Source of the DNA: Nemertoderma westbladi
Taxonomy: Eukaryota; Xenacoelomorpha; Nemertodermatida; Nemertodermatidae
Length of the DNA stretch: 64,000 bases
Direction of reading: 5' to 3'
Assembly: GCA_032718475.1 (NCBI GenBank)
Contig: JAUCBJ010008856.1
Coordinates: forward strand, 62,001-126,000
How positions within the stretch are numbered: the first letter of the stretch is position 1; each line of letters begins with the position of its first letter. Shown piece by piece: positions 53,660-64,000 of this stretch. Under the pieces are notes generated by a model, which was given only the letters and a program-made list of their open reading frames with translations, was not told the origin of the DNA and searched no databases. The translations under genes and the position numbers were made by a program.

Positions 53660-55832
53660 CTAAGGTGCCCCTTCTAATAGGCAGCACTTTCCTACAGCCC
53701 TCCTGTAGGTCTTCCTATCTTTTGCTCCTATCTTGCCTCCTATTCTCACTTCCACCGACCGGACTCTTCCATCCTCATCGGGGTAAGTATCTACACTCTT
53801 GCTAGTTTCCACTGGTTATTGATAATTGTGTCATCAGTGACCATTACCAAGTCACCTTTCTTCAGCTCCCTAGTGGTGTTTCTCCACTTACTCCTCCTGT
53901 GTAATGTGGGAAGATATTCCTCTACCCATCTCCTCCAATACTCGGCACTTATTGCCTTGGCGACTTTCCAACTTTGACGGGAATGTATGTCATCTGGGTC
54001 TACACCCCGCATGTCGATGGTCGCCGGCCTCTCCATCAGAAAGTGTCCCAGTGTTAGCACGTCCAGTGATTCTGGGTCGTCATTCTCCGGATATAGCGGT
54101 CTGCTATTAATGATTCCCTCGCACTTGGCTAGCACCATTCTTAGTATGTCCTCTGTGACCCATGTGGGTGTTCATCAGCTTGGTCATTAAATTATTAGAA
54201 CTTCCCACAAGTCTCTCTACACATCCTAATGTGTGTGGCGCATACGGCGTCCTCCTTTCCCACTTTACTTGCCGTCTCCTCATAGCCGCCCTGACATCGT
54301 CTCCCTCTAGGATGTCGAAGGCCTCGGCCAACTCGTTCTCCGCTCCTACAAAGTTGGTCCCGTTATCTGAATAAATCATCGCTATTGTTCCCCCTTTGCG
54401 GTCTCTAAATCTCTCTAAGGCATTAATAAATGCTGATGCCGTAGCGTCCTGAGCAAGTTCTATTCCTACCGCTCTCGTGTTGTTGCATACGTAGTGTTTC
54501 TCCGTGTGTCGCATCACATTTATCTTAATCGGCCCGAACATATCTACGCCGCAGTGCGTGAATGGCGGGTCGTGCTGTCTCACTCTATTGGCCGGTAATA
54601 GCGCCATCTCCTGTACGGCCCTCTCCCTTCTCATCCATCGACAGTCTGGCACTGCCCCACTACCGCCTTCACCTTCTTCCTAAGTTGCATGATCCAAAAT
54701 GATCTTCGTATCTCTGTGAGGGTCTAGTTCGTGCCTCCATGTAGTATCGATTTATGCGAGTCCCAAATATGTTGGACTATCGGTGATTTGTTAGGAATTA
54801 TTATGGGTTTTGGTGGGATAACTAGGCTGTTGTTATTCACCACTCTGGAATTCATCACCAGAATCCCGTCATCGTTCAACTGTGGAGACAGCGTGTTGAG
54901 CTCGCTGTCTCGACGAAGGTGTTGTTTGCTTGTTACCACTTCATCGGCGTAATTCTTTCTCTGCTCGTACCGTATTACGGCTTTAGTCGCTCCTTCCAGA
55001 TCGATGGTTGGTTTCCTTTTGGCATCCTTGCCAACTCCCCTAAGGAAATCCCCGTAGGCCCTCCAATACGCTACCAACTTCTTGGTCTTATACCAGCTGG
55101 AGCTGTAACTGAGCAACCTATCCATCGGGTTGTCGCATGGTTCTTCTGATTTCTGTGGCACCTCCTTGACCTCCCTCACCATCTGGCTGTATATTTCCCC
55201 TTCTGAATCTTCCTCATCTTCTTCTGGTACTACTACTTCCTCTGAGCCCGGGTCAACCTTCCTCATTGGTAGCCAGGCTGATCTATCGTTCAGGAAGTGG
55301 GGCCCGTGCTGCCTCAACCCTTCCTTCTTTGAGAAAGTGTGGCGTGCCACGCCCCTCAATAACAAATCTGCTGGGTTGTCGTCGGTAGGGCAGTAATGCC
55401 ACCTTTCTAGGTCAGTAATCGCCCTTATCTCGTCTACCCTATTCGCGACGAATATAGGGTATCTCGTCTTCTCGTTATGTAGCCACCCTAGCACTACCAT
55501 GGAGTCCGTCCAGTAGTGTGTCTCCACTATGTTGGGTATAGTATCGATCAAGTAGGCTGTGGCCCTTACTCCTAACCTCGCAGCTGTCAGCTCGAGTTTC
55601 GGGACTGACGCTAAATCTGGTGGCGTCGACTTCGCTTTACTAAATGCAAGTCTGGGCTTATGAGCCCCCTTTCGCTGTACCAGATAAAGTGCCGCTCCAT
55701 ATGCTTCTAAAGATGCATCAGAAAACATATGTAGATCCAGGTCCGTCATACTCCGTCCGAGAAATACACGCGTGGCATGCTGTACTTCCCCATCTGTTCT
55801 AGACTTCCCGTCCACTTACTCCACTGTATTGC
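53660..55832 (-). pseudogene. pol: BEL/Pao RNase H-integrase (B6)
   Basis: 55815-54724 encodes RNase H (MFSDASLEAYGAAL, LELTAARLG, YWTDSMVVLGWL) and the first His of the integrase zinc finger. 54652-54107 encodes the integrase core with all three acidic residues (GVDMFGP, YSDNGTNF, GCVERLV). 54138-53791 and the following decayed stretch encode the C-terminal domain. Frameshifts lie near 54690, 54120 and 53790. RT is missing because LINE copy 3 joins at 55832. Confidence 0.85.
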
Positions 55833-56445
55833 CGATTGCTGCAAAGCTATACAATAGAATTCTATTAAATCGCATCAGGGATCCCATTGAGAGACTGCTC
55901 CGTGGAAATCAGAATGGGTTCCGTAAAGGTCGTGGGACCATGGAGCACATTTTAGCACTTAGAAGGATATAATGAAGAGTTATCAAAAAAGAAAGACAGG
56001 CATCTGGCTGTTATCTTTGTTGACTTCTTCAAGGCCTTTGATTCAGTCTCTCGCTCACGTATGTTCAGCATACTTTCATTATATGGGATTCCTGATGAAG
56101 TTATTGCAGCAATCAGATCAGTATACAATGGTTCGACAACATTTGTGTCTATCGTTGACGGTGACACAGACCCATTTGAAGTCGCCTCCGCTTTGCAGGA
56201 TATTGCTTTCGCCGTGAGGACCAGCCAGTGCATAATCTTGTACTTTGGCAGCCTCATGGAGTGAATAAGCATGGTGGACAGCCCATGACTTTCTTGAGAC
56301 GCATCTTAAAGGACACTGGCCTTGAAGATGCGGATGATCTAGCAAATGTCATGGGTGATAGGGAGTTGTGGCGGTGCAATTTTGTCGATAAGCCGGCACA
56401 GCATTCTTAAAAATGCAGCTGCAATGCAGCATGCCGATCCTAGTA
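55833..56445 (+). mobile_element. LINE copy 3, 5'-truncated with internal deletion
   Basis: It matches copy 1 from the CGATTGCTGCAAA stretch near 27912. It then jumps at about 56180 from the FEV codons (copy 1, about 28258) to about 28986, a deletion of roughly 730 bp that removes the catalytic FADDL. A 1-bp change also breaks the frame near 55968. The tail ends GATCCTAGTAGT. Confidence 0.88.
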
Positions 56446-57560
56446 GTGGGTGTGATTCGCAAATCACCCTGCTCCCCATTCTCCTGGACGTGGTCTGGAT
56501 CCACTAACAAATATTTATTTCTTGTGCAATTCGCGAGCTACTCTAAACGCAGCAATCTCTCAAGGTTGTTGAGAAACTTACGCCTTACTGTGTTTGATTT
56601 TGGTATATGGCTGTGAATTATTGCCGCATTGCAACACAACTGCCTTGAATGACACGTGAACAACACCCTGGTTTCTTTGTCAGGCAGTCCCTGTTATATC
56701 AAAACGACAAAACAGGGCAGTTCTCTCTTTTCTACTCCGTAGAGTTCCATTACACAGAAAACTGGATCCATGGGCAGCTGGGAAGGATTACTGACTCTTG
56801 ATTTGAGTTTTGACCAAAATTCCGAGCAATCTATGACTCAATAAATTAATTTTAACCTAATAACTTCCATGACATTGATTTTTTATACTAGCTAGTTTTT
56901 TGCTAATTTTTTTATAAATGGCATAGAACACGTGTTTTCTCCATTTTAAAACATATTTTTGTTCTAGAACACATTATTTTGTTCTAGAACACATTATTTT
57001 GTTCTAGAACACATTTTTCGTTTTTTACACTAGCTAGTTTTTTCAACTTTTTATAAATGTTATACAGTAGAACACGTGTGAGTTATTTTTTTTTCTCACG
57101 TACTTTTTTTCTGGAACATTCTTTTGAAAAAATTACCATCCTACTGTCAGAAGGTCAAATATTTCTTCTAGAAAAAAATACCCTAATGATAAAGCCTTTT
57201 TCATATGAAAAAAATTGTTCAAAATATGGTGTAGTAATACCCGTATTTCACTATGGAAAAGGAAAAAGCTTCGATAGACGATATATATGCAAAAATAGGC
57301 CCAGATAAAAGTGATAAGACTTACACCAAATAAAACGACATAAGTGGTGGCAAATAAGTAGCATTTTTTGTCTTGCTTTCTTAATTGTATCACGCCAAAT
57401 AATAAAGCTCGCCAAAAATGTCTACTTTTTTTGCCACCACTTAAATAGTTAATTCCAGTGGATGTGTCACACCCAGACCTCCCGTTTAATATCCTTATAC
57501 CCGTGTCTTGATAATTGGATGAGCCTCACTTGGTTAGTACGGTGATTATTGATATTACTG
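56446..57560. other. AT-rich stretch with TTCTAGAA repeats
   Basis: Three tandem copies of TTTTGTTCTAGAACACATTA lie at about 56956-57015, plus related TTCTAGAA-like sites near 57111 and 57166. The motif matches the heat-shock element core (TTCnnGAA). No gene is recognised; the ORF at 57057-57308 looks like chance. Confidence 0.5.
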
Positions 57561-57655
57561 AGAAAATTCACTGTTGTCAACGTCATTGTACAATGTACAA
57601 TGACGTTGAATTACATGTATGTACAATGTACATACATGTAATCAGGTGGTAGTGA
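57561..57655. mobile_element. Small foldback made of two palindromes
   Basis: Palindromes at 57578-57608 (31 bp) and 57610-57642 (33 bp) lie side by side. Outer arms ATTCACT/AGTGAAT pair as well. The 9-mer ATATTACTG flanks the unit at 57552-57560 and 57656-57664 and may be a target duplication. Confidence 0.6.
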
Positions 57656-57670
57656 ATATTACTGCGGCTA

Positions 57671-58395
57671 GGGAAACAGGATATTACCGTGTATAGAGGA
57701 GAATAATCCCAAACCTAATGTATTCAAAAATGGCGGGAAAATTACGATAAGGAAACCTCATGTAAGTCAGGCAGGATTATATACAAGGAAACCAAATATT
57801 TTAGATTCAGGCATCGTAATGACTTGTAAAGAAACTGTTGAAATTATATCAGAGAAATGTTATAAGGACGTTAACAAAACCAATCTTATCGCATTTGAAA
57901 ACAAAACTACCTCTTTAAAGAATAACGCCCAGCACCCATCGTACATGTTAGAGTTAATAAGGAAAGATGGAACAATAGTAACAAGTAATGACACAACTAC
58001 TGTTGGAAAGATGGTTTGTTTATATACCAACGACGAAGGAGAATGCGAAAATAATAAAACATTTAAAACAAATCCCTGCATACTAGTTCCGGGGTAAGTT
58101 TCCTGCAGAAAAATATCTGCAAATAATTATTATGTTTGCTCTTATTGTTTAGCTAGAACTATTTTAAAGAACGGTGACAAACATTGCACCAAAACGGTTC
58201 TCAATATTGCACCAGAAGTATTCTTCAACCTTATAGCTGTTCGTTGGTACTCATGGAAAAAAACACGTTGTGGGGTCTTCGAGCAGCACGTGTTCAAATG
58301 TTCAATGACTGAGCAGCGACTAATTAACAAATTTATGAGGGATTCATTGACCAGCTACAGACAGGCCAATATTGTGACATATATTTTAGTTTAAT
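57671..58395 (+). CDS. Candidate host gene, last two exons, unknown product
   Basis: The frame is open from 57671 to a GTAAGT donor at about 58097, after about 142 codons ending ILVPG. A short intron of about 60 bp ends in a pyrimidine-rich TTATTGTTTAGCTAG. Using the second AG restores the same frame, which runs about 80 codons to TAA at 58393-58395. The product is Cys-rich (at least eight Cys) with many Asn/Thr and NxT/S sequons, for example NKT and NDT, as in a secreted or surface protein. No known domain is recognised. The 5' exons are not visible and may lie beyond the LINE, or this may be a fragment. The exon start at 57671 is only the open-frame limit. Confidence 0.5.
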
Positions 58396-58858
58396 GTTTG
58401 ATTCAATTAAAGGCACAAATTAAAAAGGCTACAAATATATAGGGTTGAATAATTAAATTAGTCACCCATTAAAAGGTAGCCAATTATAAGTTGCAATCTA
58501 TATAAATTTTTAAATTCAGTAGTGTGCGTGTGTTGTGTATTGATTCCGTAGATTTCATGTTGAAATAGCATTCATTAACTTAATTTCTATTTAATTATTC
58601 AGGCATACTAATACCCACTTTAAATTAGTTAGTGTGTGTTAAGTGTGTAAGATTTGATTGTTTTGGCACGAACCGCATTAGGGCACAGAAACTGACGGAT
58701 TCTTCGCGAATTTCGCAAAAGTCGCGAATTTCGCAAACGTCACGAATTTCGCAAACGTCGCAAACTTCGGGAATTTTTTCTACAATTTTGACTCCTTAAC
58801 CAAAAGGGTCCCGATTAAGTTTTTAACTGTTATTTTTTTGTGATTTTGATTGCTTTTT
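58396..58858. repeat. AT-rich flank with an 18-bp tandem repeat
   Basis: Four imperfect copies of TCGCGAATTTCGCAAA-type units lie at about 58695-58772. The rest shows no feature. Confidence 0.7.
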
Positions 58859-59429
58859 TGTGACGGGATCAAGGGATCCCGACCGGTTTGTTAGACTACG
58901 CGTCACCGTGTGGTATTGAAAACAGATAGGAGTTTGTTGTTATCGCTTTGATATTCGCTGGTTAATATCGATAAAATGAATAATAATGATAGCACAGTTG
59001 AAATATATGTAATGTATACCGGTAGGTAGGATATATCGGTGATGGTGACGGTGACGGTGAAAGATGTCACCGGTCTGCACTCAAACTAATGACTGGAATA
59101 ACTGAACTGACATCTGAATGCATTGACAATAATATATGTAATCATTCCTACATTACTGTGGCCTTTGTCCAGTGGATGCGTTCCCCCGCTCCTATTTGCT
59201 GATAACCTACTTCACGCCTCTCACCTCTGTGGGAGTGCTTCCCTCCCCTGTTGGCCCCTGTTGCTAATTTTCCCTCTCGAGGTGGTTTGACCTCTAACCT
59301 CCCTTTGTGTGGCTTTTGTGGTTTGTGTTATCCCCGTTATTGGGTGCGATACGAGATTGGTTGTTATCATTCTCGTATCTCCAATATTGCTAAAAAAGGT
59401 GCCACTTCCCAACTTTATGAGGGTAATGA
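58859..59429 (-). repeat. 3' LTR of B7, truncated inside
   Basis: It starts TGTGACGGGATC and follows the B5 LTR (reversed) to GAGGGTAATG. It then jumps into 3' UTR sequence (CTTTGGCTTTCCAGG), losing the LTR start, polypurine tract and PPT-proximal hairpin. Confidence 0.85.
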
Positions 59430-60077
59430 CCTTTGGCTTTCCAGGCCGCTCCCTCTGGGTATGATGTTAGTACCCCCTCTTGGTGCAACCCCAACCTATG
59501 TTGCACCAAGACATCTGGCGTCTCATAATTGTGGACTCATCTCACTCAATTTTATATCTCCACTCTACCCTGCACTGACTCTAACTTCTCTAGTTTCACT
59601 CTAACTCCACTCCAATTTCGGACCTCTTTGTCCCTCACTCTGCCTCTTACTCCCCCCCCCCCCCCCCCCCCACATTTGAATCGCACCCGTACTCTCTCCA
59701 CACGCCTCAACACCGCCTCTCACTATCTCCCCTGCGTTATATGCTCAACCCTTACTCACTCTGCCCCATTCACTCCTGAGAGCCTCACCCTCCCCTTCCA
59801 TGCCGTCGCACTTAGGAAGTGTGAAGTGTGTAGTGCCACGTCTAGTCTCCCGTCCTCCTGTTATAGTCGGTTGGTTCCCAGTCCCACTAGCTAGTTGGAA
59901 AAAGGTTACATGACTATAGTACTTACTTTGATTATATTGGTTATTGATTATATGATTATTCTATTGATTACTACATACGTACATACTAATTGCACTTTTA
60001 TCAAATTTGCACTTAGGAGTTCGTATTACTTCACATGTGGTGCCTTCCAGGCACCCCCACATCTCCCCCTCCAAGTT
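59430..60077 (-). promoter_or_regulatory. B7 3' UTR
   Basis: The GGTGCAACC/GGTTGCACC-type hairpin is at 59482-59507. A C-run lies at 59653-59671. No ORF is convincing. Confidence 0.65.
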
Positions 60078-62665
60078 CTAGTTCGCTCCTCCTGTCTTTG
60101 GGAACCATCTCAGTTCTTTCCCTCTGTCGTCGTCCTGTCTTGGTCGCTTCCTGATTGTCGCTGCTCCCTTGCTCTTGTCCTCCTTTAGGTTCCTCATCCT
60201 TGCCATTACTTCCCTACTGATTCCCGTTGTCGATTCCTTGGGCGCTGGTGTTATTAGCTCCCGGTATCGCTTCGCAGGTGGCCCCTCCGAATGCTCCTGC
60301 TGCTTTCCACTAGTAGCGTCCCATAAGGTCACCTTCATGGCCCGCGGCACATGCTCCGCCAGGAAATCTCTGAACTCTCCCCGGTTCTCTGGCGCCCACG
60401 TGTCTAAATACCTCTGTGTATTCATTACTCACGCATATGATGCCGCCATTAATACTTCTTGATAGGTAAACGGAAGCCTCCGTTTGATGATTTCCAGGTG
60501 GGCCTCCTGGTTAATATTAAAGAAACCCCACCGGAATTCCTGGGCCTTCATTCGCTGTCGCATCATGACGCCGACATCGGCCCACTTCTCGAAGATCTTA
60601 AACTTCTCCTCGTTGTCCATCCAGTCGCACTGGCGTCCGTAGTGCCCCCGGAAGTTGCACTTAGAACACCGGTTGTGCAACCGTGGACACGCCCCCCATC
60701 TTATGACTCAACTCGCGGCAGTAGAGGCAGCTCGTCCCCTTCTGGAATCGATACAAGCAGCTCCTTTCCTGGTGAGTAAGCCTCCCGCAGTAATCGCAGC
60801 CGAGTACCAACGCGTCCCGCCCCAAGTCGTCCTTCGCCCCAAGCAATCTCCTCGGTCTATGGAGCCGCTGGTAAGCAAACTTCTGGACGTTAACGTCTCT
60901 GTCCATATCTATGTCCTCATTTCGCCTGGGCATTGTCTCTCCGAATACTACCCGTGGTGCCGTTCCCGGTTGCTCGCCCAACCTGATGGTGCTCCCCGCG
61001 AAATCCATCGCCGGGTCCCCATGCACCCAGGCCCGCTTGCCGGGTTTATCCCAAAAGGCCCTCGCCCTGTTGGCCGTCACCACTCTCCTGCCAACCCAGT
61101 CCGTGTCTGAGTGGCCGATTCTCCTGATGGGCGGCATCTCCCTGAACTCGTCGTCATCCTCGTCCTCTGCTGGGAGTGGTTCCAACCCGGTATCCCGGTG
61201 GACCCACTGTGTCCCTTCCCACCTTGGCTCTCGCCCATGACTTTCCATCCTTCTAGTTCCCCTGGCCTTCTCTTCGCAAAGTCGCCCTCGGCGCCCGCTG
61301 GCATGGGCGTCACCTGCAATCCCGATGTCGACTGTTTCGGCGATCCTTCCGTCCACCCCAACTCTCGCCCCAGAGACTCGCCCGAGCTCCCTGATGCCCA
61401 TTGCAAATCGTCCAAGGCCTGGGACTCGAACCCATAGCCCTCTCCTCTAGCTTCCGCCTCTCTTTCATCTGCCTCCCTCCTTTCTTGTCTAGCAATTTCT
61501 TCCAATCGCTTCTCCTCTTGTCTATCCGCCTCTAGCTTCTCCCACCTCTGATATGGTGTATCCACCTCCCTGTCTACTAAATATCGGCAGTTGTAGTATA
61601 CCGACTCGCCCTTCAGCCCCGGGTGGTCTGCCAGACCCTCGAAGGCCACTTTGAAGGCTCTCCCCTGTAGTTCAGGGGTGATCCCGATAGCAGAAATGCC
61701 GTTGGCTCTCTTCCGATAACCACGGCCATGAATAGGTTTAGTAAACCTATCAATATCCAATCCTCCTGCAGGATATATCGCTTCTGATATATCTTTATCG
61801 CTCCTCTCTGGAATTGATACACCTCCTGTTTCCCCGGCCTCGCTCCCCACTTCAGCGAGTTCGACAACTCTGCTCTGTACTCCTCCCTGAATTTACCCCA
61901 GTCCATTGGCTTGTGGCAGACGAGCCCCATTAGCTGGCCCATCGCCACCGCTTCATAATGTCCTGTGTTCTCTACTAGTCCCAACCCGGCTGGCCCTGTC
62001 ATAGCTATGTAGACCGTTTGCATGTCCAGGAGGTTGGGGGTCTCTGGATCGATGATCATCTCCGCATCGTCACGGATAGCCGATCCCACCTTCATCGTCG
62101 ACTTCTCTCTTACTATGTTCTGCACCGCCCTTGGCAACCGGTTCAACTTCGGCCCGTTCTTCTTCCCATACGTTCCCAGATCGAACAGGAATATGTCCCC
62201 ATTTGGCGTAGCCAAATGCAGAAGTATGGTTCTGGCCGACCCCGCCAACCCTCTCCTCGAACCCCCGTCGTCTTCCACGGTTTCTTCGTCATCCAGGACC
62301 ATGTATCCCCCCCTGCTGACGGACTCTTCCAGTCCTCTTCCAGTCCTTTCTTGGTGGTTCCCTCGGATACTTAGGTATCCCGAACTTAGCCTCGTCTCTT
62401 TTCACCACGTAGTGGAAATGCTCGAGGATCGTGTTGTCTAGCGATGGCGTCCCGTAGGTCCCGACCAGCCGCCTCTCGTGCACCTCCCGGAAATGGTCCT
62501 GCAGCGCTCGCGCCTTGCGACCCTTCTCTAACCGCTCGTAGTATCCCCTCGTCTTCTCCTCCGGATGCCTCTCAGTGAAATCTACTAGTATCTCCTTTCC
62601 ACCCATTTCCGCCTTTCTCTTTCTAACAAGTTTCTCCGGCATTTCGAACGCTCCCGATCGCTCAC
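60078..62665 (-). pseudogene. ORF3 of B7: fullest copy, several frameshifts
   Basis: The conserved Met is at 62642 and the acceptor TAG|GTGAGCG at 62665. It covers the whole protein, about 850 codons. Order: basic N-terminus and a HPEEKTRGYYERLE patch (62642-62400); exonuclease-like domain (about 62310-61790) with LDDEE, LLHLATPNGDIFLFDLG, KVGSAIRDDAE and NLLDMQ; a hydrophobic stretch IGLLNLFMAVVIG; a coiled coil (about 61600-61430); an acidic linker with HSDTDWVG; CCHC knuckles CDYCGRLTHQERSC, CLYCRELSHKMGG (last Cys lost through a frameshift) and CSKCNFRGHYGRQC; and a basic tail KRPRQDDDR. Frame breaks lie near 62320, 61660, 61190 and 60690, with a stop near 60425. Its conservation across three copies despite decay implies past coding selection. 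Confidence 0.78.
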
Positions 62666-62699
62666 CTAGAAGGTGGTGCCTTACCAAGGCTCAATATAG

Positions 62700-63180
62700 G
62701 TGAGTGATGTAGTTAGGATGGTCTGTGTGGTCCGATAATGGCCTATCTCTCTCAGAACGCTAGGTTTTGTTGCTGAATTTGCCTATTTACCCCTTAAAGT
62801 ACTAAATTTTCCTAAATTCCCTAAATCTGTCAGTTACTTTTATTATCTTCTAGAATATTTTACCTACTGTTGCTATAATTTGTCGAATTTTGATTTTAAT
62901 ATTAATTTTTTTTAACTCTATAACTGTGCTATCAATACCTATGATGGATTATTTATTTTTTAATAACCCCTATGGTTTGTATACAGGATGGACTAGCTAC
63001 TCCTTACTGTGCTAGTCTGCATCAGGTAACCTCCTGGCCCTGTATCAAACATTCTGACCTATTCTACGGGCTGTGCAGTACAGTAGTATGTCTCGTGCGG
63101 CCTACACGGTCTGTCCTGCTGTACCCACGTGCCCCCCTCTCACTTCTCACTACTAACCCTACTAACTCTCTAACTCTACG
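62700..63180 (-). other. pol-ORF3 spacer of B7
   Basis: Non-coding, similar to 52680-53060 in B6 and 21056-21450 in B3. Confidence 0.55.
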
Positions 63181-63184
63181 AATT

Positions 63185-63625
63185 CTCTAACTCTTACTAA
63201 CCAACGGTACTACGTACCCTCTTACTACTAACTAACTCCACTAACGGTACTACATACCCTCATATTACTAACTCTTACTAATGGTACTGCACATACCCTC
63301 TTACTACTAACTAACTCCTCTAATGGTACTACGTACCCTCTTACTACTAACTAACTCCACTAACGGTACTAAGTACCCTCTTACTACTAACTCCTCTATC
63401 GGTACTATGTACCCTCTTACTACTAACTAACTCCACTAATGATACTATGTACCCTCTTACTACTAACTCCTCCAACGGTACTACATACCCTCTTACTACT
63501 AACTAACTCCACTAACGGTACTACGTACCCTCTTACTACTAACTAACTCCACTAACGGTACTACGTACCCTCTTACTACTAACATCTCCACTAACAGTAC
63601 TATGTACCCTCTTACTACTAACTCT
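63185..63625 (-). repeat. Palindromic minisatellite of B7
   Basis: About eleven units of roughly 35-45 bp carry GGTACTACGTACC (variants GGTACTATGTACC, GGTACTACATACC) and ACTAACTCCACTAA spacers. Confidence 0.9.
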
Positions 63626-63740
63626 TACTAACTTCTATCTGCCTACTTACTTACTACTACATACTATATACTATTACTTTCCTTTCTCTTACTTTCTTTC
63701 TATTATTTATTATTTTATTATATATTTTTTTTATATTTTT

Positions 63741-63937
63741 GTGGGAAGGGCATCTCGCCCTCAATCCCACCCCCCTCAGTCCAACACTTGGACGACTAAA
63801 CACTAAGGTGCGCCTTCTAGTAGGCAACACTTTCCTACAGCCCTCCTGTAGGTCTTCCTGTCTTTCGCTCCTATCTTACCCCCTATCCACACTTCCACCG
63901 ATCGGACTCTTCCATCCTCGTCGGAGTAAGTGTCTAC
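63741..63937 (-). pseudogene. pol: Pol-end hairpin and integrase C-terminal fragment (B7)
   Basis: The GTGGGA...TCCCAC hairpin is at 63741-63770 and GTCCAACACTTGGAC follows. 63800-63937 matches the integrase end of B3 (22090-22220), including the RVRLVEV-type stretch. Homology stops at about 63937. Confidence 0.7.
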
Positions 63938-64000
63938 TTATGACGTCACCTGGTGGCCTGTAAAATGACAAAATGACACTTCCGGTATCCATCAGATAGC

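Larger units (their letters stand above)
49300..55832 (-). mobile_element. B6: BEL/Pao element truncated at both ends
   Basis: On the - strand: RNase H and integrase (55832-53660), pol-end hairpins, minisatellite, spacer with LINE copy 2, then ORF3 (51058-49300). The 3' end and LTR are lost beyond the MITE at 49299. Gag and RT are lost at the LINE copy 3 junction (55832). Confidence 0.88.
58859..63937 (-). mobile_element. B7: 3' half of a BEL/Pao element
   Basis: On the - strand: integrase C-terminus fragment (63937-63800), pol-end hairpin, minisatellite, spacer, ORF3, 3' UTR, partial LTR. The 5' break at 63937 joins unrelated sequence running to the window edge. Confidence 0.88.

Noticed and set aside
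57057-57308. 83-codon ORF
   Set aside because: AT-rich, Phe/Lys-rich composition, with no splice or start context and no motif; probably chance.

Overview
The window is metazoan nuclear DNA built almost entirely of nested transposable elements, and I see no bacterial, organellar or tRNA/rRNA genes. The mix of BEL/Pao and Ty3-like LTR retrotransposons, a non-LTR retrotransposon, TTAA-inserting piggyBac-type MITEs and a tyrosine-recombinase element, in an AT-rich background dotted with TAGGCCTA-like motifs, suggests an invertebrate, probably marine. The species cannot be named from the sequence. Only one locus (57,671-58,395, +) looks like part of a host gene: two coding segments joined by a short intron.

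Layout. 2-3,348: the 3' part of a Ty3-like pol gene and a probable LTR. 4,623-6,997: 3' end of a BEL/Pao element (B1, - strand), cut by a TTAA-type MITE (to 8,112). 8,117-11,811: AT-rich DNA with a heptamer minisatellite, a TIR element and several long palindromes. 11,812-15,119: a LINE scrap and a scrambled BEL/Pao copy (B2, - strand). 15,229-16,815: a complete TTAA-flanked MITE. 17,329-33,109: a complete 15.8-kb BEL/Pao element (B3, - strand) with two LTRs and a 5-bp target duplication GCTAT. Its order is gag, protease, RT, RNase H, integrase, a palindromic minisatellite, a long extra ORF (called ORF3 here), a structured 3' UTR and the LTR; a LINE sits inside its gag. 33,133-34,573: a tyrosine-recombinase pseudogene between two 38-bp direct repeats. 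36,919-39,003 and 48,023-48,420: gag of a second Pao lineage (B4, + strand), split by a TTAA-flanked MITE (39,004-48,022). That MITE is itself split by an internally deleted BEL/Pao element (B5, 39,877-47,992, + strand, target duplication GGGGT). 48,421-49,299: a truncated MITE. 49,300-55,832: BEL/Pao element B6 (- strand) with a LINE insertion, cut by another LINE copy (to 56,445). 56,446-58,858: AT-rich DNA with heat-shock-element-like palindromes, a foldback and the candidate host gene. 58,859-63,937: BEL/Pao element B7 (- strand).

The main result is the BEL/Pao family B1-B7. Copies B3, B6 and B7 carry, 3' of pol, a related ORF of about 850 codons. Its N-terminal half resembles an RNase D/WRN-type 3'-5' exonuclease domain and its C-terminal half carries three CCHC zinc knuckles. 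A splice donor conserved in gag and an acceptor conserved at the start of ORF3 are in the same phase, so ORF3 could be made from a spliced subgenomic mRNA, as retroviral env genes are. Between pol and ORF3, and between ORF3 and the LTR, all copies keep strings of short perfect hairpins. Every copy seen is broken by stops, frameshifts, deletions or insertions, so no intact element is present here.
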